A DNA stretch of 64,000 bases from Argopecten irradians (lineage: Eukaryota > Mollusca > Bivalvia > Pectinida > Pectinidae), in NCBI RefSeq assembly GCF_041381155.1, contig NC_091135.1, forward strand, positions 52,031,997 through 52,095,996, written 5' to 3'. A program made the translations under genes and the position numbers. The notes under the pieces were generated by a model. That model was not told where the DNA came from and did no database searches. It worked only from the letters and a program-made list of their open reading frames with translations. How positions within the stretch are numbered: the stretch's first letter is position 1; the number at the start of each line of letters is the position of its first letter. This document shows, piece by piece, positions 47,517 through 62,600 of this stretch.

Positions 47517-50500
47517 CCTCGCCAAACATGTAAAGGTCAAGATTGATAGGACACATGTGCGTTTCTCTGTCTTCAACAACGCATTAAAGAACATGAGAAT
47601 CGTCAAATTCCATGTAAATTGAATATATCTACTTATGTGATTACTGAATTTTTTTAACGTTACAAACGAATTACAACACTGAATTTCTGCTATAATACCG
47701 ACACTCAGCGAGACATAATCATTAGAACCAACACTTTGGTTTTTCTCCGGGTACTCCGGTTTTCCTCAACTACCTATAACTAACACATCGTTTGATGACC
47801 CTGACATAAAAAAATAAATCTCGACAATTATATATTGTTCTGTAAGAAATCTTTCAAAATCGACTTTTACTTTCTTCAGATAATAGTTTTATAAGGCTTG
47901 ATAAGTACGTCATTGATTGGAGAAAGTCCGATATTCATAGCGATTACGGCTGTTAGAGATAATGTGACTTTTCATGAAAGCGCACCTAAAGCCCCAGTCG
48001 GCCGATTTTCATGCGGTTTTCAACATTCTCGTCATGAAATCTCACCGAATAATATATCAAAATATAATTCCCGTTACGGATGCACTTTAATTAAGTAAAT
48101 TGAATTGTTATTCTAGTTAACCACTCGGTCTCGCGTGCGGTGATGACGCTGTTGTGAGTAGAGAAACAAACACTACATATTGGGTTCGAAATCTGTCAGT
48201 ATTTTATCAAAAATCTACAGACATAGTGGCTGTGTTATTCATGTCCTTATAGGATTCTCAGCAAGTATGGCAATTTTACGTTAACAGGGCAGTACGGATA
48301 AAAAGTGATTTCAGTGGTGTATCTATATAATTTTGGAGCACAAAGAAACTTATTTTGACAAATATTTGATAAAATATACATAACAAGAAATTAAGCTATG
48401 AAAAACAAAACTATAAATAAAAACCATACAATAAAATTGTGAGCAGTATAGTTAAATTATTGGTAAAGTCGTTTGGTGCATTTTGGACGAAACATACTCT
48501 TTTTTGGGAATATCGATCGCTATATATATATCAGCGTTAACTAACTTTTATGTTTGTTCTCTATAACAAGGATTTATACGTCCTTGTCTATAAGGATATC
48601 ATTGGTGCTCTTTTGCATCTGGGCTCAATGTCGCGAGCATTACTCAACTTAAGAGTCCCTTTACTAATTAAGAATCCTTCCTTAAAATCTGCAGTGCTTT
48701 GAAATGAAGAATTTTGAGTTTATGAATGTTCGTGAAACTGTAAATATAATAGTTAGGCACTTGTCTATAAAGTTAAATCGTCATTTTCTGAGTCTACACA
48801 GCCATTTTACATCTTGTGTGTGGATTGCAATCTTCGTGTATAGTCTAGAATACTATTTTGATTATTTTTTATCTACTACGGTACTGCTGTTTATTCTGAC
48901 ACCTAATTCACGTGTTCTCCCTTTACTGTGAACACCTCTTGCTTCACGTTGACGGAGGGCCTTCTACACCCATTTCCAGGAAAATCGATAGTTAAACACA
49001 CCCTCAGCCCTTCTGCCCCAGCCTCCACCAACTCTGCGCCGAATTTATTTTAGATCTAAATTGATTTTGTCGGTTTTACTTTTTGAATCCCGCAGGATTG
49101 GGCCAAGATGAATCCGAGATCGAACTCGCGCCGTCGTAACTTATGTTGGTCTGTCGTGATTCGGGGTGATTGGCCAAGTACGCCTCAATAAGAGTGCAGC
49201 AGCAGACCACACGGTTCAAAATGTAACAGTTGTCGGCTGCCTATGGCAACTCTTCATATACCTACATGTTATATAAGATCCGTATTGGATCCTGTCTATA
49301 ACACGGTCCCGGGCTCAACACAGCCAGTCTAACATACATTACAGCTTTTCTGTGCACACAAATTATTACAGGAATGCAACATTTCACCGACCACTAAGTT
49401 TATTATTTTAGATTATCTCCCCCTAGTTTGAACAAGACTTTATGAAGCCATGTTTTCTATGTAATTATAATATTCTTATAATAAATATGAAACAATAACG
49501 ATAACAACCATGATGAGCAATTGTATTTTTCTTCTAAAAACTAGTGGTCAGTCTATATTTAACAAGCCATGATCTCAGCTTCGCGCACTGACCACATGTG
49601 TAACTTAATCACCACCCAGATGGACTTCGGTCATTTCTTTTTTCCTCTGGGTGGTCAGTTTCCCGCGGTGACCAGTTTGTGTATCCTTTACACATGCGTG
49701 CACGTGAGGTACAACGGTCAATATATAAGCGTCCAGCTGATCCCATTTCCTGTTACGCGTTCTAATTAGACTCCATACAACATGTTATTATCTATTACGT
49801 AAGCGGTCTGTTTTGGATAGTGGTCAAACACCAAGGTAACAGAGGGTCATTGTATGTATAATGGGAGAGTGTCTATTTCATTGATTTATGGTCAAGATGG
49901 CCCCGTCCACTCGTGGAAATTAGGATCTAAGTATAACTAATTACAAGTTGGCACAACCTTTGATATTTCATATGTCGATTATGTGTGAGTGTTCGACAAG
50001 GCAGCACATTATTATATTGTTTTGCCGCTGATTTCGATCAATTAATACTTTCTAAGCTAAACAGAAGTTTCAATATTCGTCTATAAATATTCCAAACGAA
50101 TTTACAGATCAAATACTTGATAGGAACTTTTAAATTATACATGAGTTTCAGGCGGGTTTACATGTTTACATGTAAATGACAAAAGCTTCAAAATTCATTC
50201 GTCATTGCCTTCTATCTCAAAAAATGTTTTATATTTTATTGCAGAAATGACAAGCTTTATTTTAAATTTACACAAACGGACGATGAAGCAACAATTAGAA
50301 AATAAATAGTATTATTTCATTCTAAAATTTGTAAATTGATCAAAACAATAGAAAATGATGTGTCTATACCTTTCATCTTAGTGCAATAGTATGTATAAGT
50401 AACGGTAATAATTTCGAACTTTTATCAAACATAGAATCGGTTTATGGCATCAAATGAAGCATAACCATATTGACTAAGACATCGTTTCTATAAAGGTTGT

Positions 50501-52590
50501 CTCACAAGATGAGCGCTCACAACTTACACTGAAAATACAGCGACACCAACAGACTAAGAATAAAATCGTTTATAGATACCCCGGGGTTTAATGAATTATG
50601 GGGCAGTGACTAAAATTTCTAATTAATGATTTAATTGGCGTTTCCTTCTCGTAATCTGATCGTGGGAAAGTTGAACGCATTCGTGCTCCCTGGACATCAG
50701 AATATTGTGCTTGGTCCAAGGACGTATATATAAATGGGCGCTGCGGAGAAATAACCAATAAAATCAATTGGACCCATACACCTATAAATACCTTTATGTC
50801 CCTAAGTTGTGTATTTTAAAGATTATTATCTTTAGATATTATTCATAAAATCTTATACCTTGATTTATATATACTTTATGTATTTTTCTTGTATTTAATA
50901 TGCAAAGAAATAATTCAAATATAAATCCTTGGAAAATAAAACTAATTAATATATGCAGATATGTATTACATGATTTAGCATTTTTTTTACCTGGTGTGTT
51001 TTGCTATCTGTAGAAACTGTTTTTAACTCTATTTTAGAACAGTGATATCAAAGTCCTTCGTTGCAATTCTTGCGTGCCCTACTTTATACAACTCACAACA
51101 TGACGCGGTGGTGGTCAGTAAGGTAACGCCCACTTTTGGCCCCGATCAAGCATATGTATATAGCGTGGCCTTATTACGCAAAATTTCTTACTAGGTACTT
51201 ACCAACGACAAACCCTCAGCAAAACAACAAAAATGGATGATATTGCTTTCGTAGATTACTTGGTGTTTTTCTTTTACAATAAAATTAAACTTTTTATATA
51301 AAAGTGTTTTGACGAAAATTAACATTTGCCACAAAATGTCCGTCTCTAAATTAATGGAAACATTCTTCTGTGGCATTTGTGCATGTTTACACACATTGTA
51401 CTGACGTCATTTAATGCTGATTGTTCATTTGATAAATCGGTCAGAGCGTTGACCCCATTTATGACCACAGTGAAACAAACATTTGCGTACTAGCTAGGCG
51501 AAATACGGGGTCGATATTTAAAAATGTCAGGAATGCAGTTAAGGTCAAAGTTCTTCGGCAATATAGTTTTCTAATTCATAACCAAATAATACACTATTAG
51601 TATTGTTATATAAAAAAATCCTGGTTAAGTGGACTTGGAAGATATTTGTACCGAACGTTTCCTAACAATAACATACACAGGAACGAACTTTGTTAGAACA
51701 ATAAGATAATAATCACTGGAAAATAAAACCACCTATAACAATGTCTTCTACTTCTAAATACGTACGGCGTGGCTAAATCTGAACTTAAAATATAGAAAAT
51801 TTAAACAAAATTAGAACGCCATTTTGGCCATTACAGAAAGAACGTAACATGGCATGTATAATGAACGGCACGTCTGTATTTTTCAGAAGTTGTTTTATCA
51901 TGTGATCTTTCTTACTCTTACAAACTGCCATTTAAATTCATTCACGTGATCGCGCATCCACGCGAGAAACAACACGAGAACACAAATATCCATAAGCCAA
52001 GACGAGTAATTTCCCCTTGATTAACATTATCAATGCGATGGAACTCCATCTATCAACGCACATGACGTTTTTTCACAATAACGTGGTCTTTCAATGCAAA
52101 ATAAATACAGGTAGATCGAGTCACACATATCTAAATAATGAGATCGTCTAGTTGTAATACAAAGGCAAAGCTCAAAAATTGTTCCTGGTATTTTTATTGC
52201 CTTTTCAGATTTTATACACAAATCTGATCCATTGCTTTCATTACCAACATAATCATTTCAAATAATTTATAACCGACATTCAAGATAAATTCTCTCTGTC
52301 ATTTCATGCTGAAGAATTCAAATCACTGGTTGCCAGGTCTCTGTGTCACAGACAGCAAGCTCTAGACATGCTAGTTTTTTTTGATAGGCTCCATTTTAGA
52401 GGTTTATAAAAGAAATTGTTATAAGAATATGAGCACATTTGACTTGAACACTATACAAATCAACTAAAATAAATTGTTAATGAAGCAATCATATCACAGA
52501 GTTCATATATTCAATTGTTTGTTCATTGTCAGATTTAAGATTTTTTCAACATAAAACCCTAAAATAAGACAAGAATTCCATGGAAGTGGA
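47517..52590. other. Intergenic DNA between the array and CNOT10, no gene recognised
   Basis: Short open frames only. Contents noted: CTCCGGGTACTCCGG (47746-47760), a phrase often seen in marine invertebrate repeats; CAAGGA...TCCTTG-type motifs at 48566-48587 and 50716-50737; and TATCTCCCCCTAGTTTGAA near 49414, shared with the possible MITE at 19908. No coding exon can be supported. Confidence 0.45.
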
Positions 52591-52882
52591 TGTGTCGCCT
52601 GCATAACAATTTAAATTTAGTTAAAATCAGACAATAAATATCAAAGTTATCGTGCAGAAACCATGGATTTATCTGTTTTGACGATTTCAAAGTCCTGTAA
52701 CTCTTGCAAATATTGACGGATTTTGAGCAGTATCAAACTTATCCGAGATCTCATTGATATAAAGCAATATACCAAGCTTGGCTGAATTCGGACAATAAAT
52801 ACTTCAGTTTTCACACAGAACCCAATTTTCATACGCCGACATAGTGATACCTATGTTTGGCACTTGCATTGCAGGCGACACA
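52591..52882. mobile_element. Possible MITE with TGTGTCGCCTGCA ends
   Basis: TGTGTCGCCTGCA (52591-52603) recurs inverted as TGCAGGCGACACA (52870-52882), a perfect 13-bp terminal inverted repeat around about 265 bp of AT-rich DNA. Flanking duplications are not obvious, so the limits are approximate. Confidence 0.5.
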
Positions 52883-53201
52883 AAAACCACCAAGGAGGTC
52901 TACAATAAGATCACTGGAACGATGTTAACTGAGAAGGAAAAAGTAGATCATAACATACATAACAATACAGGAGAGAACAAACATTAGCACTTTGATAGAA
53001 CTTTGACCTGTTGGGACAAAATTAAAAAGGATTCCATAAACATTACACTTAGTTGCATATGTGATTTAATTTTTTCAGTGACATACACAAACCTCTGTGA
53101 CCAAGAATAACCAATGTTGAACCTCTGTTGATTTTTAACACATGTATTTATAGCTGACCTTGACCTCTTTGGTCTCTATGACCTTGCTGACCTACCTAAA
53201 A

Positions 53202-53207
53202 TTTATT
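53202..53207 (-). promoter_or_regulatory. Poly(A) signal AATAAA of CNOT10
   Basis: AATAAA on the minus strand about 457 nt past the CNOT10 stop. It is chosen on position; other AT-rich candidates exist further on. Confidence 0.4.
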
Positions 53208-53663
53208 TCTACCACCATTATCCGTCTTGCTAATCTGTGTACCAAATTTACCCACATTGACTCATTTCTGACTTAATAGTTTTCCTTTACCCCTTCTCTG
53301 ATATAAATGTGATCCTCAATATTCCAGTAGCCTCTCTGTCGAATGAAATGACATCCATCATTTAAACAGTTGCCCTTTAAGGTAGGACCTTGTTCCTAAA
53401 CGGATGACTATCCATTCTCGTATAAGCATCTTTCTTCAACAATGTGGAACCCTGTTGCAAAATTGCAATGGATTTAGATATTTAACAATCTGTATAGCTG
53501 ATGCTTAATAACAATGAACAGTTCAGCAAAATCAGAGTGCCTCTGATAAAGGGGGACAACTCAAGCTATATCTAAAGGATCCACCTCTATAACACTAATA
53601 ACCATGGTAACACAGCCTTGATGCCATGCCATTTTGGTCTGTCTCTGTAACACTCTCCCGTCA

Positions 53664-56600
53664 TCATGGCATTGGCACATCATTTCGTACGTTGTTAGGT
53701 TTGGAGTTGATCTTCATCTCAACTCGATTTGGAGTCACATGACCAAAGTGGTCTTTGATGACAATCTGTGCCATCTTCCTTCGACCTTGAAATGGAAGAA
53801 AAAGACAATTATGTAAATTAGTTAAGTATTTTCCAGTAAAATCTGCCCCACAAATTCATCTACTTACTGCTGAAAATAACTAAAAGAAAGAAATCCTAAC
53901 CTTATAAAGATGCACTTTCTTTTACAAATAAACATGTCTTTACCTAGAGAAGTTTATTGAGACCAAAAAGACTAACAAAAGGATGGTCAGGTTGGGAAAA
54001 TTTACCTTCGATGAGGTCCAAGTACAACTTAAGGAAATACATCTGGGCAGGAAGAGGTGTCCCGATATAGTTTGAGCTCTGAAATATTCAACCACAGTTA
54101 CACAGGTATTTATATATAGACACCAACAATCAGACAGCCTCCAATATGCTTTCCAAACAGGTAACAAGGATTGTAATATGATGTGTGTATACTTTCCACT
54201 TTGTCCTTTATAGAACATGCAGCCTGACATAATTCACACTATAGAGGTATATATAAGTTGGCAAACTTCATTTAAATTAGACATCAATGATGTGAAGTAA
54301 GGGAGAGAGGGGGAAGTACTGTAATTCTCCAAATTCATGTCTATATACCTAAAATACAATGAATGTGTTTTATGAAAATTGTCAACACAATGGCATCTTG
54401 GATTTCGGATCGACCCGAAAAATAAAGACACTTTGTCGGGACTATGTTAGGATAATTTCATGTAAGTTTCAGCCAAATCCCACAGGTAGAACTCGTGAAG
54501 AAGTTCTAAATGTGTTTTCAAGATGGCGGCTGTGGCGGCAATCTTGGATTTCGGATTGACCCGAAAAATAACAACACCTTGTCAGAATCATGTCAGGATC
54601 ATTTCATGCAAGTTTTAGCTAAAACGCACAGGTAGAACTTGAGTTCAAAATGTGAATAGTTTACGGACAGCGACGGTAGAAACTTGATGACATAAGGTCA
54701 CCCTGGCCCTTTGGGTCAGATGACCTAACTAGGCGATTTGTTTTGTCTTTAGTATACACACTTTGGTATACAATCTGATTCAGCTGTTCATGGTATCTAA
54801 ATCGAAGGATTTAATCTTAAATGTAAGTCAGTTCACTTCAAATAACTCTGATAATCATATACTGTTGCTATTGATATAGCCACTATCCATGTATAGAATG
54901 AACACAAACAAAAACTAAAGTTCTACATTATAAAAGACCACGCCACTCACTTCTCCTAGGTTGGCCATTGCCTTATCATATTCTCCACGTATAGCGTGAG
55001 CAGTAGCCAGGTTATACTGCATGATGGCTTTAGCTTTCGTCAGATCTTTTGGCGACCACGGATACAGAGAACCTGAAATTCAACAAGGATTACACATAGG
55101 TGCAACTTTTTACCCGAAAAATACAATACAGAGATACAGAGAACTTAAACAGATTTCATCAGGACAGCCTCTATTGGGGAAAAGAAAGTTGAAGAGAACC
55201 ATGGCTTTTACTAAGAAAATCATTTGTTTATTAGTGAGAACAGACATTAATTTAGTAACACATTTGTATCAATTAGGTTCAGTTCACCAACCTTTGGCTT
55301 CTGAGGATTCTTGGTCTTTTTCTCCTTTGTCCAATTTGTCTCCCTTGTCATTTTTATCTGAAGCAGAGTTTGGAAAAAAGTTTTATATCAATGATCGTTT
55401 ACTAGTTCTAGTAAAGTGTCAAATTTACAAGATACCAGGGGCTCTTCTGGTTGGGGGAAAAGTCACATGGATGAAATAAGAAAGTTGTTTTTATCAAGAA
55501 TTTCGGAAAAAGGGAATTTTGGAGAAGAATTAAGTCAAACATTTGAAATACTTATTTTCCAGAAATTTAGGAAGGTCTTTAATACAATAAGAAAAGCATC
55601 AAATGATGAAGTCAAAGTTTACCTTGGTCAGATTTCTGTTCCGGTGGATTTGTACTGATGTCCACCACAGTCTCCGGGTTCAGATGTTGAATTGCATCTG
55701 CTATCTTATCCATGGCAACAAGGGCTTCTGCCATGTACAGGTGGCCGAGGTATCTAGACAAACAATGATGATCTCATTTAGACAAATATGTGTGCTTGAC
55801 TGTGTGATTTATGTTTAATTAACACCTATGATGATTTTTAAAATGACTAAAGTTTTGGTTATGGTAGAAAGCTGGAGGTTGCAGAGAAAAATCATAAGTC
55901 TTAAGTCTAAAGTAACATAATACAGGTAAGGATGTGACTAAGGACCAGGAGGAGAAGAGCTAGTGGTGGAATGTCGGACACCTTAGCCCAATTAGCTGTC
56001 AAACTTGATTATAATATCTAATTGAAAATCCTTCCATCAACATATACATGTACATGTATTAATCTAGTTGAGTTTGAAATAGACAGAGAAACTTCCATGT
56101 AACATTCAGTATTTTTTATGCCTGATGATACAATAACATACCTCTGGGCCCCTGATAGTCTAGGTTGGCGTAGTAGGTTTTCTGCATGTTGCAGAGCCAA
56201 AGCATAGTCATATAAACACAGGGATACATAAGCTGCTGACGCAAGGATGGAACACCTGTCAAAAACATTATCAGGTACAGATTCATAGCCATTAAACGAT
56301 AAATACATTCAAGATAAAGACTATCTATTTGATACAAATAATAAAAAAATTTTTAAAAAAATTCCTGTGATACAAGTTCAAAGAGAAATTTTATGTGATA
56401 CTGGTTAAAAGTCTGTTTAAGAAATATAGAACCAACAAATAAATGTACATTGTATATTAATTTTGTGACTGAAACAAAAATATCAGAAGTGTTTGTTAGC
56501 CTACCTGAGATTGGCTACCTCCATGGCTCTCATTGGGTTACCTGGGGGAGCAGGAACTAGCACCATTTCAGGGGGAGTCTTACTGAAGAGGAGGATAGAG

Positions 56601-59600
56601 TAAACTTATCAATGATACATCACACACCAACAGTTTCCATTTAAACTAAGACTGTTTACAGGAACAATATTGTAATAAATGTACTCACACTCCATCTTGA
56701 TCCTCTGTTTGTGTGGGTTGTGTGTTTAGGGGATCATCTCGTAGCAAGAGCAGGGCATTTTTCAGGCAAAGTGCGGCAAACTCAAGGTTTGGGGCAGGAA
56801 TTGCTGGGGTTCCAGGACTGAATAAAAAAAATAAAAAGGAAAATTGCATCACAATTTTGTACAGTTGCATAATATATGGCATATCTTACTTAAATGAAGC
56901 TCAAATGATTTTAAAACAGTTACCATTTATTTGTAATGGTTAGGAAGACAAGTATAAGTGGCCTGACTGGCTGTGTTTTAAAGGTGACTTACCTTGCCCG
57001 GTTTTTGTGAATACCTGGGCCAAGTCGTAGTTTCCTATGGATACCACTTCCATCTGACCCTTGTATGACCTCGAGTCTTCGTTCCAGTTTCCTGTCATCA
57101 TCATTACTCTAAATAAAACACAGAAGCATTACTACACAACATACTGTTTATGAATTTAACCACATCCAATCTTGATTTCAACCTTTCAAGGATAGAATTA
57201 TATATAAACAAGATAGCGCCTATTCTCTATCTGAAATGTCTTTTAAAGTTTTTATGTTGGACACACTAGAAATGACTAAAGACATATATGAAAGTGGATG
57301 ATATGTGTCTTAGTCCTTTCTAATTTGTCCAAAAATAAAAGGCCATTTCAAATAGTGAAGTGTTGTTATCATAATCTTGTGGATTGACATATATTGCCCT
57401 CCTTAATATATGAAGCAACTTATGACAAGACTGGATTGGACTGGATGGATGTTGGAACAATGTATTCCCTCCAGTCTCCAATTCTTTGGTGAAAATATAG
57501 GAGAGGATTTTCATTTCTATAGTACAAAATATGGAGGGAGGTAATTTACCTATCTTTGTCAGTAAAGACAAAGTTCCATGACTGAAGGGAGAAAACTCTT
57601 TGCCACACCCTTTGTACCCACCTCTCTGTTTGCCATGATACAACACTCAGCGAGACGTAACCACAGTCGAGGGTTGACCCTGAACACCTGTACGGCCTCC
57701 ACCAAACACTCAAACGCTCCCAGAGGATTCCCACAATGCAACAGCTGTATCCCCATGTTGTAGAGCAGCTCGTAATGTCGACTCACACCTATCATGTTTA
57801 ACGGCTTTCCGTTCAGGTTTTTATCTGTAGCAAACATAACTCACTTGTGAACATTCTAGCCATTTGAGTAGTATCTTTATTTACAAAGACTAGATAATGA
57901 TTTTATTATATTTAATATTATTTGTAGAGTCTTCACAGAATTTTGGACTTAGAAATAGAGGTTGATGTAAAATCTTCATTTGGGAAATTAACCAACTTTT
58001 ATTCGCAGATGCATAATTTCGTTAATTCCTTTTCAAAACAAGTCTCTTGGAGATTAATTTATCAGGAACAGGCGATTGTTTTATTTTTCCTCATATAAAG
58101 TGTTTACAAGGTGTTACATGTCTGCTTCTGCGAAACAGACTATAGCCATTTACCTGCGTATGTAAAAGGTATATTAAAACGAATTGCCGTACATAAAACA
58201 CAACGAAACTCTAGCATATTATTTCTGTATTCCGTCTTTGCATATTACAGAGTTAGCTCTCTTGCAGGTAGGTATCTATTATGACTTGTGATTTTGTGGG
58301 TGCAATTCATATTGTGTTCTCCAAAAAGTATATCGTTATGTTTGCAAACACTTGATGCCACAATCAATACCTACCCACAAGGGCAGATAATTCTGTAATA
58401 AGTAAATACAGAATAATACTGTGAGTAAGCAACTAATGAACAAACTTATCCAAAGTCTGCAATAAATCATTATGTTGGATGTAACTGAATAAAATTTTAT
58501 AAACATGTTATATATGTTCACATGGTGTATATGTACACATGTTGATGCGTACACATGTTGTATATGTACACATGTTGTATATGAACACTTGTTATATATG
58601 TACACATGTTGTATACGTACACATGCTATATATGTATATAAGCACACATGTTGTGTGTGTACATATGTTATATATGCATGTTATGCATGTACACATGCTA
58701 TATATGTACACATGTTATATATGCATGTTATACATGTACACATGTTGTATATGTACACATGTTATATATGCATGTTATACATGTACACATGTTGTATATA
58801 TGTACACATGTTTTACATGCATGTTATGCATGTACACATATTGTATATGTACACATGTTATATATGCATGTACACATGTTGTATATATGTACACATGTCT
58901 TATATGCATGTACACATGTTGTATATGTACATATGTTATATATGCATGTTATGCATGTACACATGATGTATATGTAAACATGTTATATATGCATGTTATG
59001 CATGTACACATGTTGTATATATGTACACATGTTTTATATGCATGTACACATGTTGTATATGTACATATGTTATATATGCATGTACACATGTTGTATATGC
59101 TTTCTAAATAGCAGTGCACATAATTTAAATGGGAATAAAATCATATTTAAGTAAAATAATTATATCATTTATTCATTGCATTACTACATGTTGAAATAAT
59201 TTATGCTCTGAACACAACTTCTGAACTGTGTAGCTACCTTGACCAAATGTGCAGCATACTGATTTCTGATAAATGTTAACATCATGACCTTAGTCCAACT
59301 TTAAAATGCAACTGGGCTCACGCTACCCATTCGCATTTTCATTAATAAAGAATCGATCTGGCTAATTGCTAAAATAAATTCCTCCTAATTCCTAAAAAAT
59401 GCTAAAGTTTTCTTTACACATCTGATATCCAATCACGCGGACACAAGCTTCAAGCATAGTTTTGTCAGTCACATTACTTTCATAGTAAGTCTAAAACAGT
59501 TGATAAATTATTCAGTTAATATACCATATATATATTTTTTAATGCTAAAGGGATGTAAAGTAACAATACGCACGACGGAGTATGGTTAATGAATGATCAG

Positions 59601-62600
59601 AATCTTTTGTTTGTGTGTACTTTTCACTTGATGCATAAAATACATTATTTGATGCTTCTTAGTAATTGATTGTTTTTCATTATGAAATGCTGTGAATGCA
59701 CAATTTGCTAAATGAAATTCTTATTTGCTAAAGAGAAAAAATCACTTTCGCAACTTTTGCTAAGCAAACTGGAAAGTTAGTGTGAGCCCAGTGCAAGATA
59801 TGAATAATTTAAGAAGAGTTGATCCTACCAATGCACAAAAACATCAGATCTAAATACTAATGGCTACATTAAATGTAACAAGAAGTAACTTACGCTGCTC
59901 TGCCCCTCTTCTTAAATCTTTGATTGCATTTTCATTTTCCTGAATTGCCTTTCTGAAGTTAAATGCTCCATTGTGATGTTTTCGCATGTGAAAATGCACA
60001 CATCCCATATTGTTATAGTACATGACAGGCAAGCACTCTCCTGACTCTGTGAACAGTTGCACAAATGAGGGGGGACCCAACATTTTAATTGTCTTTCGAT
60101 AATTGCCCCGTAGATATTCAAAGTTACTCTTCAGAAATATCACTGATGTATTCTGTAAAATCACCATAAAAAGCATACATTATTCATTGTGATATATAGA
60201 ATACTAAGGTACATTCAAATTTTAGTTTCAGACTAACTTTCGAGCTTTGGTCAATTTTGCAAAGTCAAATTTTGCATTATCAAATCAGAAATCGTGTTAC
60301 TACTGTATCTCTTTGAGCAATGTTTCTGTGCTTATGATAAATATACAATGTTGTGCAATGTACAGTTTTGCACATTCCGATGACGTCGCAATGTTTACAT
60401 CTTGTGTCAGTAACATTGTGTTGTTCGCTACAACATGTACATCCTATTTGTATTTGTAACATTTTGGTTGCAGGCAATTGGAGAAGATATGTCAGAAAAA
60501 CAACAGTATTTGTGTAGGACAAGTTTTACCAAAACTTGTAGCAGGACATTACATTACTATTTGTAATCTACAGTGATTGCATTTGTCACATCTCCTTGAT
60601 GCAGGCTTTTTTATTCAGACTCTGCATCAAAACTACGTTAAATATCCTGCCATGTTGTAAATTGCGTAAGCATGGGTAATCTATGCAAATGCCTAAAATC
60701 AAATTGATTTGCACTGTGGAGTTTTTAACATCAGATAAATAAAATGACATATAGTTTCATATTGGGAACCCCAAGATATATGCTTCAACAGACGGAACTC
60801 ATTTTATTTGTATGTTTACTGATAAATTAGCAGGAATGCCCGCCATTTCGCGGTCCATTCCAAATATCAATACCCTACTCAACTTTATCCTTCCATAAAA
60901 CCAACAGAAAGATACTTTAATCCTTAAATATTATCATTGTCTGTATATCTGTGATTTCATACCAATTAATTAGATTATATTGTGAGATCTCCTTACCACT
61001 GCCTGCGTCGTCATCAATGATTTAATCTCTCTCTTACACGACTTCATGGATTTCATCATAAGTAAGCACCTTGTTTTGAACTGAAATTTGAAATTGATTT
61101 TAATGCTGATAAATAATTTGCAGTGAAGCAACACAAACTCTAAACCAAGGTTTAAAATATCTGTCAATAGGCCAATTTATATGAAGTCATACAAATATGA
61201 AGTAATGTGATGATACCATATATATACATAGCTGTTATTTTGAGCCTAAATTCAGATTACAATAAAAATTCTTCAAAATGGCATTAAATTTAGGTTTACA
61301 GTGAACTATTACCTAAAATTGCCTTAATGTACACAAATTTCAATTGTTTGATACCAAATGTTTTCTGACCGACTGTTTACATGAAGTTATAAAACAACTG
61401 CATATTATCACTATTCATACCATCTGTCTACTCCCTTGTCAAACAGTCAACTCTCTTAACAACTGGTGTATCATACCAGAACTAGACAGACAATATATTT
61501 ATGGCTCAGATCTTCATGTGCTAAAAGTTCCAGTACCATGCTAATTTTTGGTTTCCATTGTTCTGAAGCTTCAGAATCTTCCTTGTTATCTTTCTCTGTC
61601 TTTTCTTTGCTTCCATTGAACATTGTTTTTTCTGCATAGCTCAGCATTCCAATAGCTTTTTCTGGCTGTAAATACACAGTGAAACATTATATAAGTCATC
61701 TTAAAATTATCATGGGGATAGAAAAAGACTTGACAAAATGAAAATGCAATGATTCCTATGAGCAGCGCTCCTCCAGTCTTTAACAGCAATGCAATGCTTC
61801 CTATGAGCAGCACTCCTCCAGTCTTTAACAGCAATGCAATGCTTCCTATGAGCAGCACTCCTCCAGTCTTTAACAGCAATGCAATGCTTCCTATGAGCAG
61901 CGCTCCTCCAGTCTTTAACAGCACCTACGTTATATGTCTTCCCCCTCACATTGCGGTTAATTTATTCAAAATTATAAAATATTTCTGGAAGCAAAAGTTA
62001 ATTATCTTTCAATATCTTTTTCACAATGAAATATTATAACAAAATTACTAAGAATGATAATATTGATTGTCACGATACATGTAATTATTGACTTCTTTAA
62101 AAAAACATTTTCCCACTAAGATATATTGAGGAGTCTTGGTATAGAGGTTAAAATCAATATTGGCAGTTCATCACTCTTTAACCTTTACCTGGAAAGTACA
62201 CAGGTACAGTTCCACAAGCAGCATCATGGCTTTTCTAGCTAAAGCTTCTTCTATAGGAGACCAGGAAGAGAGGACAAACAGGATAGATTATAATACAGTT
62301 CAAAAAATACATAACCAATATACTAATAACATACGCAAGAGGCATTTTGGTATTAAAGGTCACCAAGGATCTAGTTTGATTCTGCTTATCAGTTCCATCA
62401 ATAAATCAAACATTTTAGTTTGGTAACTATGAAATACAATCAAGTTTGTACTTTTCTAATGGCAATTTAAACAAATAAGTATCAAGCTGCTGATAAACAT
62501 GAAATTCAGTGATGTTTTATTAAAGACCTTAGAAGGGTTATGAAACTCAGAAATTTGGAAGAGAGAAAAATTTCATTGTGAATAAGTTATATAGTGAAAG

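Noticed and set aside
47739-47770. CTCCGGGTACTCCGGTTTTCC, a phrase often seen in marine invertebrate repeats
   Set aside because: I could not find element ends or a second copy in this window, so it is not called as a mobile element.
55021-55479. 152-codon plus-strand frame in the CNOT10 region
   Set aside because: It overlaps the CNOT10 exon 55072-54951 on the opposite strand and the adjacent intron. No domain or conservation-like pattern is visible.
58505-59111. Open frames of 109-190 codons rich in Tyr, Cys, His and Met
   Set aside because: They come from the 17-18-bp minisatellite in a CNOT10 intron.
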